Shown: piece after piece, positions 33,746 through 44,147 of the stretch
Layout: every line of letters starts with the position of its first letter
Position numbering within the stretch: position 1 is the stretch's first letter
Origin: Gigaspora margarita
Lineage: Eukaryota > Glomeromycota > Glomeromycetes > Diversisporales > Gigasporaceae
Length of the DNA: 64,000 nt
Assembly (NCBI GenBank): GCA_009809945.1
Contig: WTPW01000026.1
Location: forward strand, 844,822-908,821
Direction: 5' to 3'
Notes under the pieces: generated by a model
Database searches by the model: none
What the model saw: only the letters and a program-made list of their open reading frames with translations
What the model was told of the DNA's origin: nothing
Made by a program: the position numbers and the translations under genes

Positions 33746-36139
33746 CTAAGAGGGTTTGGAAATGAGTGTTTCACATCTTTTTTTTGAGGCCTGGTTAATT
33801 TGTTGTCGTAAAAGTAAATAATATTCAAGATGATATGCATGATATAGTTGTTTCCAAGTATCATATGACTGCTCGAGCCAGTTTTGAATATGAATATAAT
33901 CTAGTGATGGAAGAGAGTTAAGATTGCATTTGGTATAGGAATTAATAATACTAATATTTGAGTTAATGTGAGGTAAATAGAGATTAGTATTATTTCTAAT
34001 GATTTTAGTAAGATGTCCAAGTTTTTTGAGTCCAATATGGAGTGCAGTACAGTGTGGGGTATATGTATGGTTGTAGCTGCGTTTTTTGCATTTTTTGTTG
34101 GGTATTGTTTGCATCGCTGCTTGTATAATGCATTGCTGTATTTTGTGCCAGGTAGTATTAATGTTCTTATGTATGTCTGTAGATGGGAGAATTTTGTATT
34201 GTGTGAATAAGCGNGATGGAAGAGAGTTAAGATTGCATTTGGTATAGGAATTAATAATACTAATATTTGAGTTAATGTGAGGTAAATAGAGATTAGTATT
34301 ATTTCTAATGATTTTAGTAAGATGTCCAAGTTTTTTGAGTCCAATATGGAGTGCAGTACAGTGTGGGGTATATGTATGGTTGTAGCTGCGTTTTTTGCAT
34401 TTTTTGTTGGGTATTGTTTGCATCGCTGCTTGTATAATGCATTGCTGTATTTTGTGCCAGGTAGTATTAATGTTCTTATGTATGTCTGTAGATGGGAGAA
34501 TTTTGTATTGTGTGAATAAGCGAGTAGTAAGTTCTGTGAATTCAGACCATTGGTCTGAGGACATAGATTTGTAATTAAAAATTCTACAGCTGATGCTAGT
34601 ATGAAATCGAGGGTTTTTATGGTATGCGTAAGGGAATGTCCAGGATGTAGTAAGGATAAGATGATCACTAAGGGTGCTAGTGCGGCTATTGTCAAGTTTG
34701 TATGAAAGAAGGAAATGAATATTGAAAGAATTGGTCCATATATAATCAATTCTGCTATTCTGTGAGTTTTTTGACCATGTGTAATGTGTGTTATTAAAGT
34801 GTGCTCCAATTTCAAACATGCTAGTATGGTGCAAAAAGTTAATAAGTTTATATTTTGCTGAAGAACTAGTATTATTATCTTGTGTATTAAAGTCACCAAT
34901 AATAATAGGATGAAGATTAAGTTGTCGTGCTTGAAGGATCCATTTAATAATTGTATTTTGGGTTTGTTTCTTTTAGTCATGTCAGTAGAAGAGAGATATA
35001 CTGAAATAATGCGTAGTTTGATATTGCTTTTGAAGAAAAGATCTAGAGCAATAGCCCCACCTGCATGTATATGGCAGCTATGTACATGTGGTTTAAGATA
35101 GTTGCAGATCATAATTGCAGTTCCTTCTACAGAGCTATCTGAGTTAGCCCAGTAGTAGGTGTATAAGTTGTTATTGCAGAAAAAGAGTTTTGTTTTTTGG
35201 TTTCTGTGATGCCTGCAATAGAAATGTTATGATTAATACAGTAGTCTTGCCAGGCTTGTCTTTTGAAGGCTGCATTAAAGCCTCTAACATTGTGTGTAGA
35301 GATATTAAGATGTAGATGGTTAGGGTTGGGTTCTGGTAGAGTTTGGATACTAGAAGTAGTTGAATTGTAGTTTGAAGTGTTTAATGTTGGATTGCTTGAT
35401 TTGAGTAAGGCTTTATAAAAGAGATGGAAATCTTCAAAGGGTACAAAGAAGTGATTAGGTAAAAGAAACTCTTGTGGTAAATATATATGTGCTTCTTCAA
35501 AAACATAGTCAATTCTGCTATATTTAATAGAAATTCTAATGTTCTGTTGTGTATAAAACATTGGATATTCCTCTTGTAAATAAGTTAAAAAGGAGCCAAC
35601 AGTTTGTGGTGAAGGTAAAGATTGTAATCTATGATAGTATAAAAATTTGTTAAAGCAGGTTAATGGATCATAGATCTCAAGTGGATTTGGATAAAAGTTG
35701 ATATTTGTTCTTTCAGTAGTATCATTATGTGCAGTTGATGTATTGGAATCATTATCAGAGTTATCTGATAGCAATTCATATTCATTATATATCTCTTGTT
35801 CTATAAAGTGAGTAGGATTATGTGTTGTTGTATAGGTGATAATTCATTATCAGGATAATTTGGTAATAGATTGTTGTTAATATTAGAGAGTAATATCTCA
35901 TAGGGAGATGATGATATGGATTCTGAGATATTTAGTGTGTTGTCTTCTACAGCTATTACCGTATGCCCAGCTTGCACGGCTCCACAAGATTCAAAAGTCC
36001 TCTGATTAAACGTTAGAAAACTGTCATTATCTAAATCTTTCGGGTAAATAGGCTTTACCACCTGCCTACTTACATCATTTTCTTCACTAATTGCTAAGGG
36101 TGTATCTTTTAGAGAAGTGGTGGCTGCATCTATGGGGTT
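33746..36139 (-). pseudogene. LINE 5' part: N-terminal region and AP endonuclease
   Basis: From the 5' junction (about 36137) the frame encodes an acidic N-terminus (PKDLDNDSFLTFNQRTFESC) and a spacer of about 150 residues. The endonuclease fold then begins with ISTHNVRGFN (about 35310) and GITETK, which carries the metal-binding Glu. It continues with IISVYLSSTD, IIIGDFNTQDN-type sequence, DYIW and TLSDHLILTTSW, the last holding the catalytic His. Frame changes occur near 35790, 35130 and 34930. The endonuclease nicks target DNA to prime reverse transcription. A 308-bp assembly duplication falls in the linker after it. Confidence 0.8.
33906..34522. repeat. 308-bp exact repeat separated by one N (probable assembly artefact)
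   Basis: 33906-34213 and 34215-34522 read identically and are separated by a single N at 34214. An exact tandem copy with an N at the junction is what an unmerged contig overlap gives. Removing one copy restores the normal spacing of the LINE coding region. Confidence 0.9.
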
Positions 36140-36705
36140 GTATATACTATTCTTTTCGTAATAAGTATATTAATTTACAATAAACAATTAAGTTTTGTAA
36201 TACATTATTAAACTAGATTCAAGATACACGAACATTTCTAACCACTACTACAATAGACGTTGTACTTTATTTATAAGCTATACTTATAACCTAAATAAAT
36301 ATAACAAAAAAAATTAAAGTACAGTTTAGAATGTAGTTCGAAATAGTATTTTTTATTAGGCAAGCAAAACTAGTGGAAATAAAATCTTGCAACTTCACTC
36401 ACCAATTGCTTAGGACGCCAAACTACCTTCTGACCTTTTAAAATCTTTGCTTCTCATCTATATCTTGAAACTTCTGTATCCCACTATATCCCAAGTTAAA
36501 AAACAGTAAAACCCAAGGTAAAATACTAACAACTCAAGTTGATTTCTACATTACATATTACAAAAAAAATTTCTCATATGAAATGACAATTTTTACTTAT
36601 AAAAGTACTTTAAAAATTACAGTTGACTGTATAAAAAAAAAATCGTCACCAATCATATTTAGTTTAATTTTAGCCAATCAAAACGAACTTCTGCTATGCT
36701 ACAAA

Positions 36706-36991
36706 TAGGGTTCCGCAATTTGATTTGATATTCAAATATTTGAATCAAATATTTGATCAAATTCAAATTCAAATTTGACTATATTTGATTTGATCAAATT
36801 CAAATATGGTCAAATTTGATTTGATTTGACAAATATTTGATTTGATTTGAAAATTACTATTAAAAATTCAAATCCAAATCAAATTCAAATTCAAGTATTT
36901 GAATCAAATCAAATTCAAATCAGGGTCAATTTGACTTGATCAAATTCAAATTGGACCAATATTTGATTTGATTTGAATTTGAGGAACCCTA
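36706..36991. mobile_element. hAT-type MITE made of TTGATTTGAAT repeats, perfect 8-bp duplication
   Basis: Ends TAGGGTTCC...GGAACCCTA, flanked exactly by GCTACAAA at 36698-36705 and 36992-36999. The inside is almost entirely a degenerate array of TTGATTTGAATTTGA and its complement. It sits on the right junction of element A, so it inserted later. The TAGGGTTC ends resemble those of the full hAT at 53563-56764. Confidence 0.9.
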
Positions 36992-37399
36992 GCTACAAAT
37001 ACATAGTATGATATTAATTTATTAATTTTATAAAATAGAGCAAAAGAATTTGGTTTATATCAATGGAGCTCTATATCTACCAAGATAAATTACCAGTACA
37101 AAAACTACTAAAGCTTTTAAAAAATCTCATATGTATTTATAAATTTTATTACAATTTGATAAATATCTAATTATTATAAAATAAATTATAGAAAACAAAG
37201 ATAAAAGATAAGCTAATAAAACTTTTCATAAATCCAAAGATCTCAAACTTTTCATAAATCCAAAGATCTCAAGCTATTAATAATAAATAATTATGTTACT
37301 ACAAGTAAAATTGATGATAACAAAGTTTTAAGAATTGAACATAAAAAACTTGAAATTCAAAGAAGCAAAAACAGTGAATTAGAAAAAGAAGTTATGTTG

Positions 37400-37935
37400 C
37401 AGGAAAAGATTCAAACCCTTATTAATAATTAGAAATTCTATTATTAATTAATATGTATTAATTGTCCAAAGGACACTACAGATGGAGCAATTAAGTACCT
37501 GATGTCTGTGTGTTAACAAATTCTAGATTATGGTTGGATAGATTAGGTGTATTATAAAACAAAAATAAAATCAATAGAAAACTGATGCTTATTGGCTAGA
37601 TCAGGTGTAACATAAAAACAAATCGGATTTTATATTTGTCCTTCAGACTTTGAATGGATCCCAATTTCCTAGTTTATGAGTTGCTTATAGAAGATATAAT
37701 TATTTGTACTAACAGGAAAAGCTTCAAAAACTTATTAATAATTAGAATTTCTATTTATTATTTAATATGATATGTATTAATTTGCAAATTGCTTATAGAA
37801 TTTAGATATAATTATTTGTATTAGTGGGAAAAGCTTCAAAAACTTATTAATAATTAGAATTCTATTTAATAACTAATATGTATTAATTTGTGAATTGCTT
37901 ATAGAATTTAGATATAAATTATTTGTACTAGTTAG
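37400..37935. repeat. 105-bp tandem array at transposase 3' end, with an insertion
   Basis: Units match those at 10283-10600. Between about 37460 and 37675 the array is interrupted by roughly 210 bp starting TTGTCCAAAGGACACT and ending near TTTGTCCTTCAGAC, weakly inverted ends that could mark another small MITE. A 26-bp duplication (TTTTCATAAATCCAAAGATC) lies just before, at 37215-37270. Confidence 0.6.
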
Positions 37936-39147
37936 TTGAGTGTTGAAAAATAAATATGACAACTGATATATTGCTTTCATATAGTAATTACATTGAAGCC
38001 GTTTCGATGTCACATTACTTTGGCATTAAATTGATTTATTAAAAAAAAAGACATTAAGTGTTAATTACGTAGATTAAACTCTTCATTTGTACTAATTAAA
38101 ACTTGGTTGACACCAGACATAGAATACTACGCATCTAACTTGTTATACTGATACTGTACTGTACCGTACTATACATTTATTGTTTAATATTAGTACAATA
38201 CAGTACATATTTATATTTATATAATATGTACTGTAATAAAATATTATATACTATTTATAAATTTAAATACAGTACAGTACATTTAAAGCTATAATACAGA
38301 ACGAATCTTCTACTGTCCTATACTACATGTGGTTAAGGTTGATTTGGTATTATTATTGCTCGATCAGATCGGAAACACTTAAAAACAATTAAGCAACATC
38401 TGTACTCAATACCTGCTAATTCACCATAACTGAAAACAATCCACCTTACCAAAACCCACCTATATCCTTTCACAACTAGCTACGAACTATTATTACACCC
38501 ACCCAAAGGTGTCTTCATCCAGAGAAGTCTATATAGCAGCAAAGAGAATCAGGATTTTACCACGTAATGCAGAGGTCCTTGGGCTAATATAGCCGCAGAG
38601 CCCCAAATACTGCAACAATATAAAAGGGTCCTTGTACTGCAACAGTAGCCGTAGAACCTTTCACACTAAAAACTAGGTCTTTGCACTGCAATTACAGCCG
38701 CTGACCTCATCATCATACATGCATCAAATAACTTACCCGATTGCTAAAATTCATACAAAAACACGACATCAAATAATCACATGCAATTACGATGCAAATC
38801 AAGAAATACCTGCATCTAACAAGATATCTAAAATTTTATTTCGCACAACCTATAAAAGGCTAAATCAACAAAAATATGTGATCAACAAAGTCATATAATC
38901 TTGCAATAATGATTGCTTTGTCACTTTGTTGACAAGCTTCTCACTATCATGATACAATTTTTAGAATTTGAATTGTGATAACATTCTTGATTGTAACTTG
39001 CTCATAGATATTTTAGTCTTAACGTTTTTGATCACGGATAGTATATCCAAGCAAAAGCTATCATATTACTACATTAGTTCTAACACACTAATCAAATTTG
39101 AATATAGTCATGATTTTATAGGTGGGTAGATCGAAACTACAAACTAC
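37936..39147. other. Non-coding tail of macro-unit 2
   Basis: Aligns with 10610-12000, including the ATACTGTACTGTAC stretch and ATACCTGCTAATTCACC. No gene. It continues after the solo LTR at 39968-40040. Confidence 0.65.
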
Positions 39148-39967
39148 TGTCACGGGTTTGGTGACATGCAGTTCGGATAATTTTATTTTTCATAATTTTA
39201 TTTATTTATTTATTTATTTTCTTTGTATATATTTTTTTATTTGTTTGTTTCCTAAAATATAACGTCATACGATAGGTATCGGGTCAGTGAGGGGGGGGGG
39301 GGCAATTGTGAGTTTATTGTTAGTTTATTGTTATTTATTGTAAATTTATTGTTAGTTATTGTAAGTCTATTGTTATTTATTGTAAGTTTATTGTTATTTA
39401 TTGTAAGTTTATTGTTAGTTATTGTGAGCAAATTGTGAGAAGATTGTGCTTGAGTGGCTTTTTAACGCAGGTTGCTCGCAACCCGTGTCTGGTACTAGGA
39501 AGTGATAAGGAGACTTAGGAGTATTAGCGCAGTAGTTTATAGCCGAGAAAAATGTATTTAAAGGCTCTCAATTTTTGTCAATAAAGTTTTCCTCAGACTT
39601 CGATGTCTTTAGATATGATTTAGGAATAAGAATCGAATTCTCAAAGAGTTATAAAAGTTTATTTTATTTATTCGTTATGTTTTGTTACATTATTTATTAT
39701 TATCGTTATTAACTATCCTAGAACTAATTAATTATCCTTATTACCTTTAATATCGTTATAATCCTTACTATTAAATCCTGTTCTATATACCCTTCCATTA
39801 AATATATCGCTCTCCTCTTAATTAGTAACTTGGGTCCTGAATCACCTATTTTGTGACCTCAGATCACGTGACTACCTGTCTGACGATCAATAATGATAGT
39901 CCGCAAGTTTACTATCGGAACTAAATTAGGCGTTATCCCCTATTTGCTCTCCCCTACGATAGTAACA
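39148..39967. mobile_element. Solo LTR (820 bp) with CTAC target duplication
   Basis: Starts TGTCACGGG, ends GATAGTAACA, and is flanked by CTAC on both sides (39144-39147, 39968-39971). Macro-unit 1 has the uninterrupted site (ACTACAAAAATTGC near 11997). A TATA-like stretch and an AATAAA signal lie near 39550-39590. A poly-G run and TTATTGT repeats lie inside. No internal coding region remains, so it is a recombined remnant of an LTR retroelement, probably fairly young relative to the duplication. Confidence 0.85.
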
Positions 39968-40059
39968 CTACAAAAATCGCTAATTATCAAATAATCTGGA
40001 CGGCAAAACTTCCGACCAAAAATTTACGAAAAATGGAAAAATCTAGTAATCAATAATCT

Positions 40060-40265
40060 AAATATATCGAGTTGACGTACATACTTACAGTCAACAGATC
40101 GAAAAGTGGCTAAGCGGGGGCAAATGCTTCGGTCCTGAGGTCTAAGCAGTGGCTTGGTCACAAGCTCGAATGCACAGGTTCCAACGCAGGTGAGTATGAT
40201 TCGAATCAACTTCCGAATAAAGTAAGTATAATTAGAATTAACTTCCGAATAAAGTAAGTACCAAC
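40060..40265 (+). repeat. Possible tRNA-derived SINE-like repeat, copy 2
   Basis: Homologous to 13070-13290. Contains TGGCTAAGCGGG, a full match to the pol III A-box consensus, and GGTTCCAACGC about 80 bp later as a degenerate B box. Two copies of an AACTTCCGAATAAAGTAAGTA tail follow. No cloverleaf could be drawn. Confidence 0.25.
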
Positions 40266-40289
40266 CTGGGATGGGATTGGGACAAGTTT

Positions 40290-40812
40290 CGTTCTCATCT
40301 TTGATAATCAGAGATTATCATTTAATCAGCCCAATAAAAAATCCTACGAAAAAAATGAAAAATGCAAAATATTGAGCGATAGATTTGCAAATTTGTATCA
40401 GGTCACCGATATTTACGTCAAAAAGCACATTTTTACTATTGGTTGTTATAGCGGTTGTAATTTCATTCCATGGAAAGTCGCATTTTTTTTTTAATTGTCA
40501 AATGTCTTATTATACCATAGTACTAGTCACATTAACAGATCACAGGACAAGCAACACGCTAAGAAATTATGCGCTCGTATTACTGTTCAGCAGCATTCAA
40601 GATGGTCCATGCGATGATTGACAGGTGAAAATTAAGCATCAAGACGGTTCATGCGATGATAGACAGGTGAAAATTAAGCACCAGGTGATGTATAGTATCA
40701 CGCGGACCAATCAGATCCAAGATTTTGCGGACGCACATCATTCTGGCCCATCTTATAACCCTACACTACGTGACTACACTACGTGATTTCATCACTCCGT
40801 TCCTGGTATTAT
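40290..40812. repeat. 450-bp end block with hairpin, copy d
   Basis: Aligns with 13600-14058 and 25850-26290. A 58-bp internal duplication (AAGATGGTCCATGCGATGAT and AAGACGGTTCATGCGATGAT) lies at 40596-40685. It ends with a doubled CTACACTACGTGA, then TTTCATCACTCCGTTCCTGG. Confidence 0.7.
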
Positions 40813-41732
40813 ATATCGGGACAAGGCCCGTAAACAACCAGATAATTCGGAATTGCGATAGCGAGTTCGCACCGCCCAGGGGAATCCAGCCTTTTTGTCG
40901 TTTCTTTAAAATTCATGTCCAGTGATCGATGTACGCTACTGCTGTATGTCATCAATAAAAAACTCGATTAATAAAGTTCAATGTCTGGCTCTGGCGGTCA
41001 GATGATTCCAATAAATGTATCACGTGGTGCAATGATATTCGTTCAATTTTAATAGTGATTCGATTGTAATAACAACCGGTTAATAGTAAACCGGTTTTCT
41101 TACTATGAAAATATATATTACACACAACTCAATTTAAAACTCGGGCCAATTCGGTTTTTGGATTTCAACCCGGTTCCGACCTCTAGTTTTAAGACTGTTT
41201 TAAGTTATAAATTCAAAAAATTATTAATTCGAACAAATTTATAAGTTAAAAAATTTTATGCACAAAATTTTCTTTAGTCGTCTAAAGTAGTTTAATTTAT
41301 TTATTTATTTATTTATTTATTTATTAAGGTATAATTAAAAATTTTTTGAGGCTGTATTTTCTATAATTTTTAATGTACTTATGTAGTTCGCAATCTATTT
41401 TTTATTATTATAAAATTATTAATGAATTTGTTTTTTTTTTCTTTTTTAAACAAAAGGTTTTATTAAAAATTGAATTTTTAAAAAAATTCTACAAAATGTT
41501 AAAGATGCAGTATTTAAAATTATCAAAACTTTATTATAAAACGCGCCTATGATGATTTGCACTTGTTATATTTTTTTATCATTTTCATAAGTTTTGGGAT
41601 AAAATTTTTACAGTAACTCGAATTTTTTCATGTTAAGGTTAGTATTTAAGGTTAGGTTTGGAAAGACATAGAGCATTTTTATTTAGATCAGCGCATGCTA
41701 ATTAATTAGCTAGTTTTTGAGATAATATAACA
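40813..41732. other. Intergenic DNA between macro-unit 2 and the F-box array
   Basis: No gene recognised. A (TTTA)n microsatellite lies at 41291-41325. The 40820-41000 part is less AT-rich and ends in AATAAA-like signals, which may be a gene or element remnant. Confidence 0.4.
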
Positions 41733-42190
41733 TTAGGGCGATGTAATCGCGCAAAAACCAGGAACGTCATTAGAGTACCTCTTAAAATTTCAGAAATAGA
41801 ACTTATTTACATTCTTATATTTTATAATTAATTTTATGATAAATTAATTTCAAAATAGTTAAAACTTCATTTTCTTATGGAATTAAATTATATTTCATAT
41901 ATTAATAATTTCACTATCGATTATTTCATTTCAGCTATGTTTTTACTATTTTATCACCAATTATAATAGTGCTTAACATCGTTATATCATGTATTGTTAT
42001 CTTTTTTAAACTCAGCTTCTATTTATATTTAGTCATACTATTGAAAATAGGGTGAATTAGATTACTCATAATATGAAGTACTCAGGTGTGGGACAAGGTA
42101 AATAAGTTGAAAGAAAATAAAAATATGATTAAGCTTTAAGCATATTAGTTACAGCTTTTAATATTCTATAAATTCACATATAATCTGACA
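41733..42190. repeat. F-box upstream-flank repeat without a gene (unit 0)
   Basis: Starts at a hairpin module (GGGCGATGTAATCGCGC, then CCAGGAACG). It matches the sequences upstream of the three F-box genes at 45915-46160, 52095-52540 and 62620-63070, through landmarks CAGAAATAGA(A/G)CTTATTTA and CTCAGGTGTGGGACAA. No F-box coding sequence lies to its left, so it is either a truncated array unit or an independent repeat starting at the hairpin. Confidence 0.65.
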
Positions 42191-44147
42191 ACAAACAGAA
42201 CAAATTTATTAATTAAGTATGTCTACTGTTACATAAAAATATAACATGACTTTTTAAATTTAAAAAAAAAATTGATACATGATAAATAAGCGAATCTACG
42301 TCCGTATTATTTCACCAAAAACGCTTTATAGAAACTTAGTCATAGAAAGTTAATTTACACACAAGACTTTTAACAGATAAATTTTTGTAGACAATATATT
42401 TCACGACAGTTTTTTTTATAAATTGCACCAAACTTAACATATGGGCGAAAAAATTGACTTAAAACTCAGTGCATATTAAAATTAGCTGATAATGATAACA
42501 ATTAGTACATATGCACAAAAATTTATAATTAGGTCACAATCAGGTACAAAAACTTATAAGCAACCAAATTATATACATACCAAAATTCATAAGTGACTCT
42601 TAAGCAATTAATAATCGGGTTTATAATTTCTGATCAAATAATCATTTTTAGGGTGTTCTCAAGCACCTTAATCAACCTGTCGAAACGGGTCTGAAGTTAA
42701 GTTTTTATTAGTGAAAAAATAAATTTAACGAATCAATTGTATTGATTATTCTAATGAATAAAGCACTTGATGAAAGTTTAATACGTCAGAAAGAAAAATT
42801 TTATTAACGGAAGCTTGATTGACTAATTTTTGTCTGACCATATTTAGTATAACATTTATCAACTAGTCTATGGAAAAATAGTTCTTTATACTCATATCAC
42901 AATAAAATGAAATTAATGATAAATGTCCATAAACTTAGATAATAATTTTTTTTTATGCTCATACACTAAATTATTGTGTTTACACTCAATCTAAAATAAA
43001 ATTATAAAGAGTAAATATTTATAAATTTGGATGGCTTATTTAAATTTTTAGATTAATAAATGATTTTATGTTTACGTATTAATTATAGACTCGTGTAATT
43101 TATTTTGAATTCTTATATTAAAAAGTTCTTCACGCTCATACATCAAATTATTCGAATAGAGGAAATTAAATAGTAAATATCATGAATATTTGTAAATATT
43201 TGTAATATAACTGGCAAGTGTAATAAAATAAAATAAATAGCAAGTATTAATGGGCTTGAACAAATGATTTAAATAATTATGTTAAAAGCTTTTTATTTTC
43301 ATCATTCTAATTTAATGTTAATTAATAGAATGATTATTTTCAACTAAATATATTTATAAATATATATATACATATAACCAGGTTTTAGGACCATATTGTT
43401 CTATGTTATGAAAACGAAAGCTTTTTGTGTGGCCTTATAAAATTGTAATATTTATTTTTAACATTATAAACAAAAAAAAATAAAAGTAATCTATATACTA
43501 AACATTACAAAAAATATTAATTTTTTTAAAGTTAAATTTATCTTCACTCTTTAGAAAACTTTTTTCAAAATTTAAATTAGAACCTTTGTAATCCTAATAC
43601 AAATAATAACAATTTTAATTAATAATATTTTTTTTTACTTCGCTACACTAATATTCGTAAAACCACAATAGAATGAAATTTATTAATTATACTCATTTTT
43701 CAATTTAAATAGGTCAGGTCTTTTTTGAATACAACTAAGAGGACCAGACTTTAAAACGATCTAAATTTAAAAATGACAATGAATTCCATTATGGGAGACT
43801 GATATATAAATATTTTGGCCAGTGTTAAAGATTGCATTTTGATTAGGCATTTCATTTCGAGGGTTCCATTTATAGAGATCCGATCTATAATATATTACTA
43901 GATCGTGAATAAGGATAGACTTTTAAATTAATTGGGTCTCAAATGTTAACCACAAATTTTAACCAATAAACGCTAATGTATTTTAACAATAAATATTTTA
44001 ATATAGTATTACTAAATTTTTTGGTTAACTATTTTATATATGTGTATTAAAAAATATTACAACTTCAAAAATTAATAAATGATGCTAACTTGTCTAAAGA
44101 TAAGTTATAAATTTGTCTATAAGTTTAAAGAAATTTATATGTAGAAA
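42191..44147. repeat. Downstream flank of F-box gene 1
   Basis: No open frame. 42210-43060 aligns with 56785-57380 and 57665-58860. 43120-44147 aligns with 49385-50389 and with 58905-58995 plus 60256-60922. The flanks were therefore duplicated together with the genes. Shared phrases include AAATAAGCGAATCTACGTC and GTTCCATTTATAGAGATC. Confidence 0.7.

Larger units (their letters stand above)
29718..36139 (-). mobile_element. Non-LTR retrotransposon (LINE) with endonuclease, RT, RNase H and CCHC
   Basis: Minus-strand order is AP-type endonuclease, reverse transcriptase, RNase H and zinc knuckle, then a 3' UTR with AATAAA and a poly(A) at 29718. The perfect 17-bp target duplication GTATATACTATTCTTTT flanks it at 29701-29717 and 36140-36156, the hallmark of target-primed reverse transcription. 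The coding frame is open up to the 5' junction without a start codon, so the copy is 5' truncated. Several frame changes, an 84-N gap and an assembly duplication interrupt it. The EN-RT-RNase H layout fits Tad/I-like fungal LINEs. The clade is not certain. Confidence 0.9.
29501..36700. mobile_element. Element A: TIR transposon with 9-bp target duplication, carrying a LINE
   Basis: The left end AGTATAGCAGAAG pairs with the complement of the right end, AGCATAGCAGAAG, and both continue as CGTTTTGATTGG. ACAAATACA (29492-29500) precedes it, and the right flank restores ACAAATACA once the 286-bp MITE is set aside. The uninterrupted sequence in macro-unit 1 near 9475 (TTTACAAATACATAG) is the empty site. 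Without the LINE the element is about 761 bp and has no coding region. A 9-bp duplication suggests a mutator-type mobiliser. Confidence 0.8.
27950..37430 (+). pseudogene. Decayed MULE-like transposase, copy 2 (split by insertions)
   Basis: 27950-29500 and 37004-37430 together align with 7795-10310. Recognisable pieces are PPPSKIPIEIQNDLKDIIAS near 27970 (a proline-rich linker after the zinc finger, better kept than in copy 1), a core region near 28680-28830, LDQYLATKFS near 28886, and an exon at about 29290-29420 equivalent to WV...TTN. The lysine-rich tail lies near 37195-37400. The copy is interrupted by element A, which carries the LINE, and by a MITE. Stops are frequent. The family is inferred, as for copy 1. 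Confidence 0.5.
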
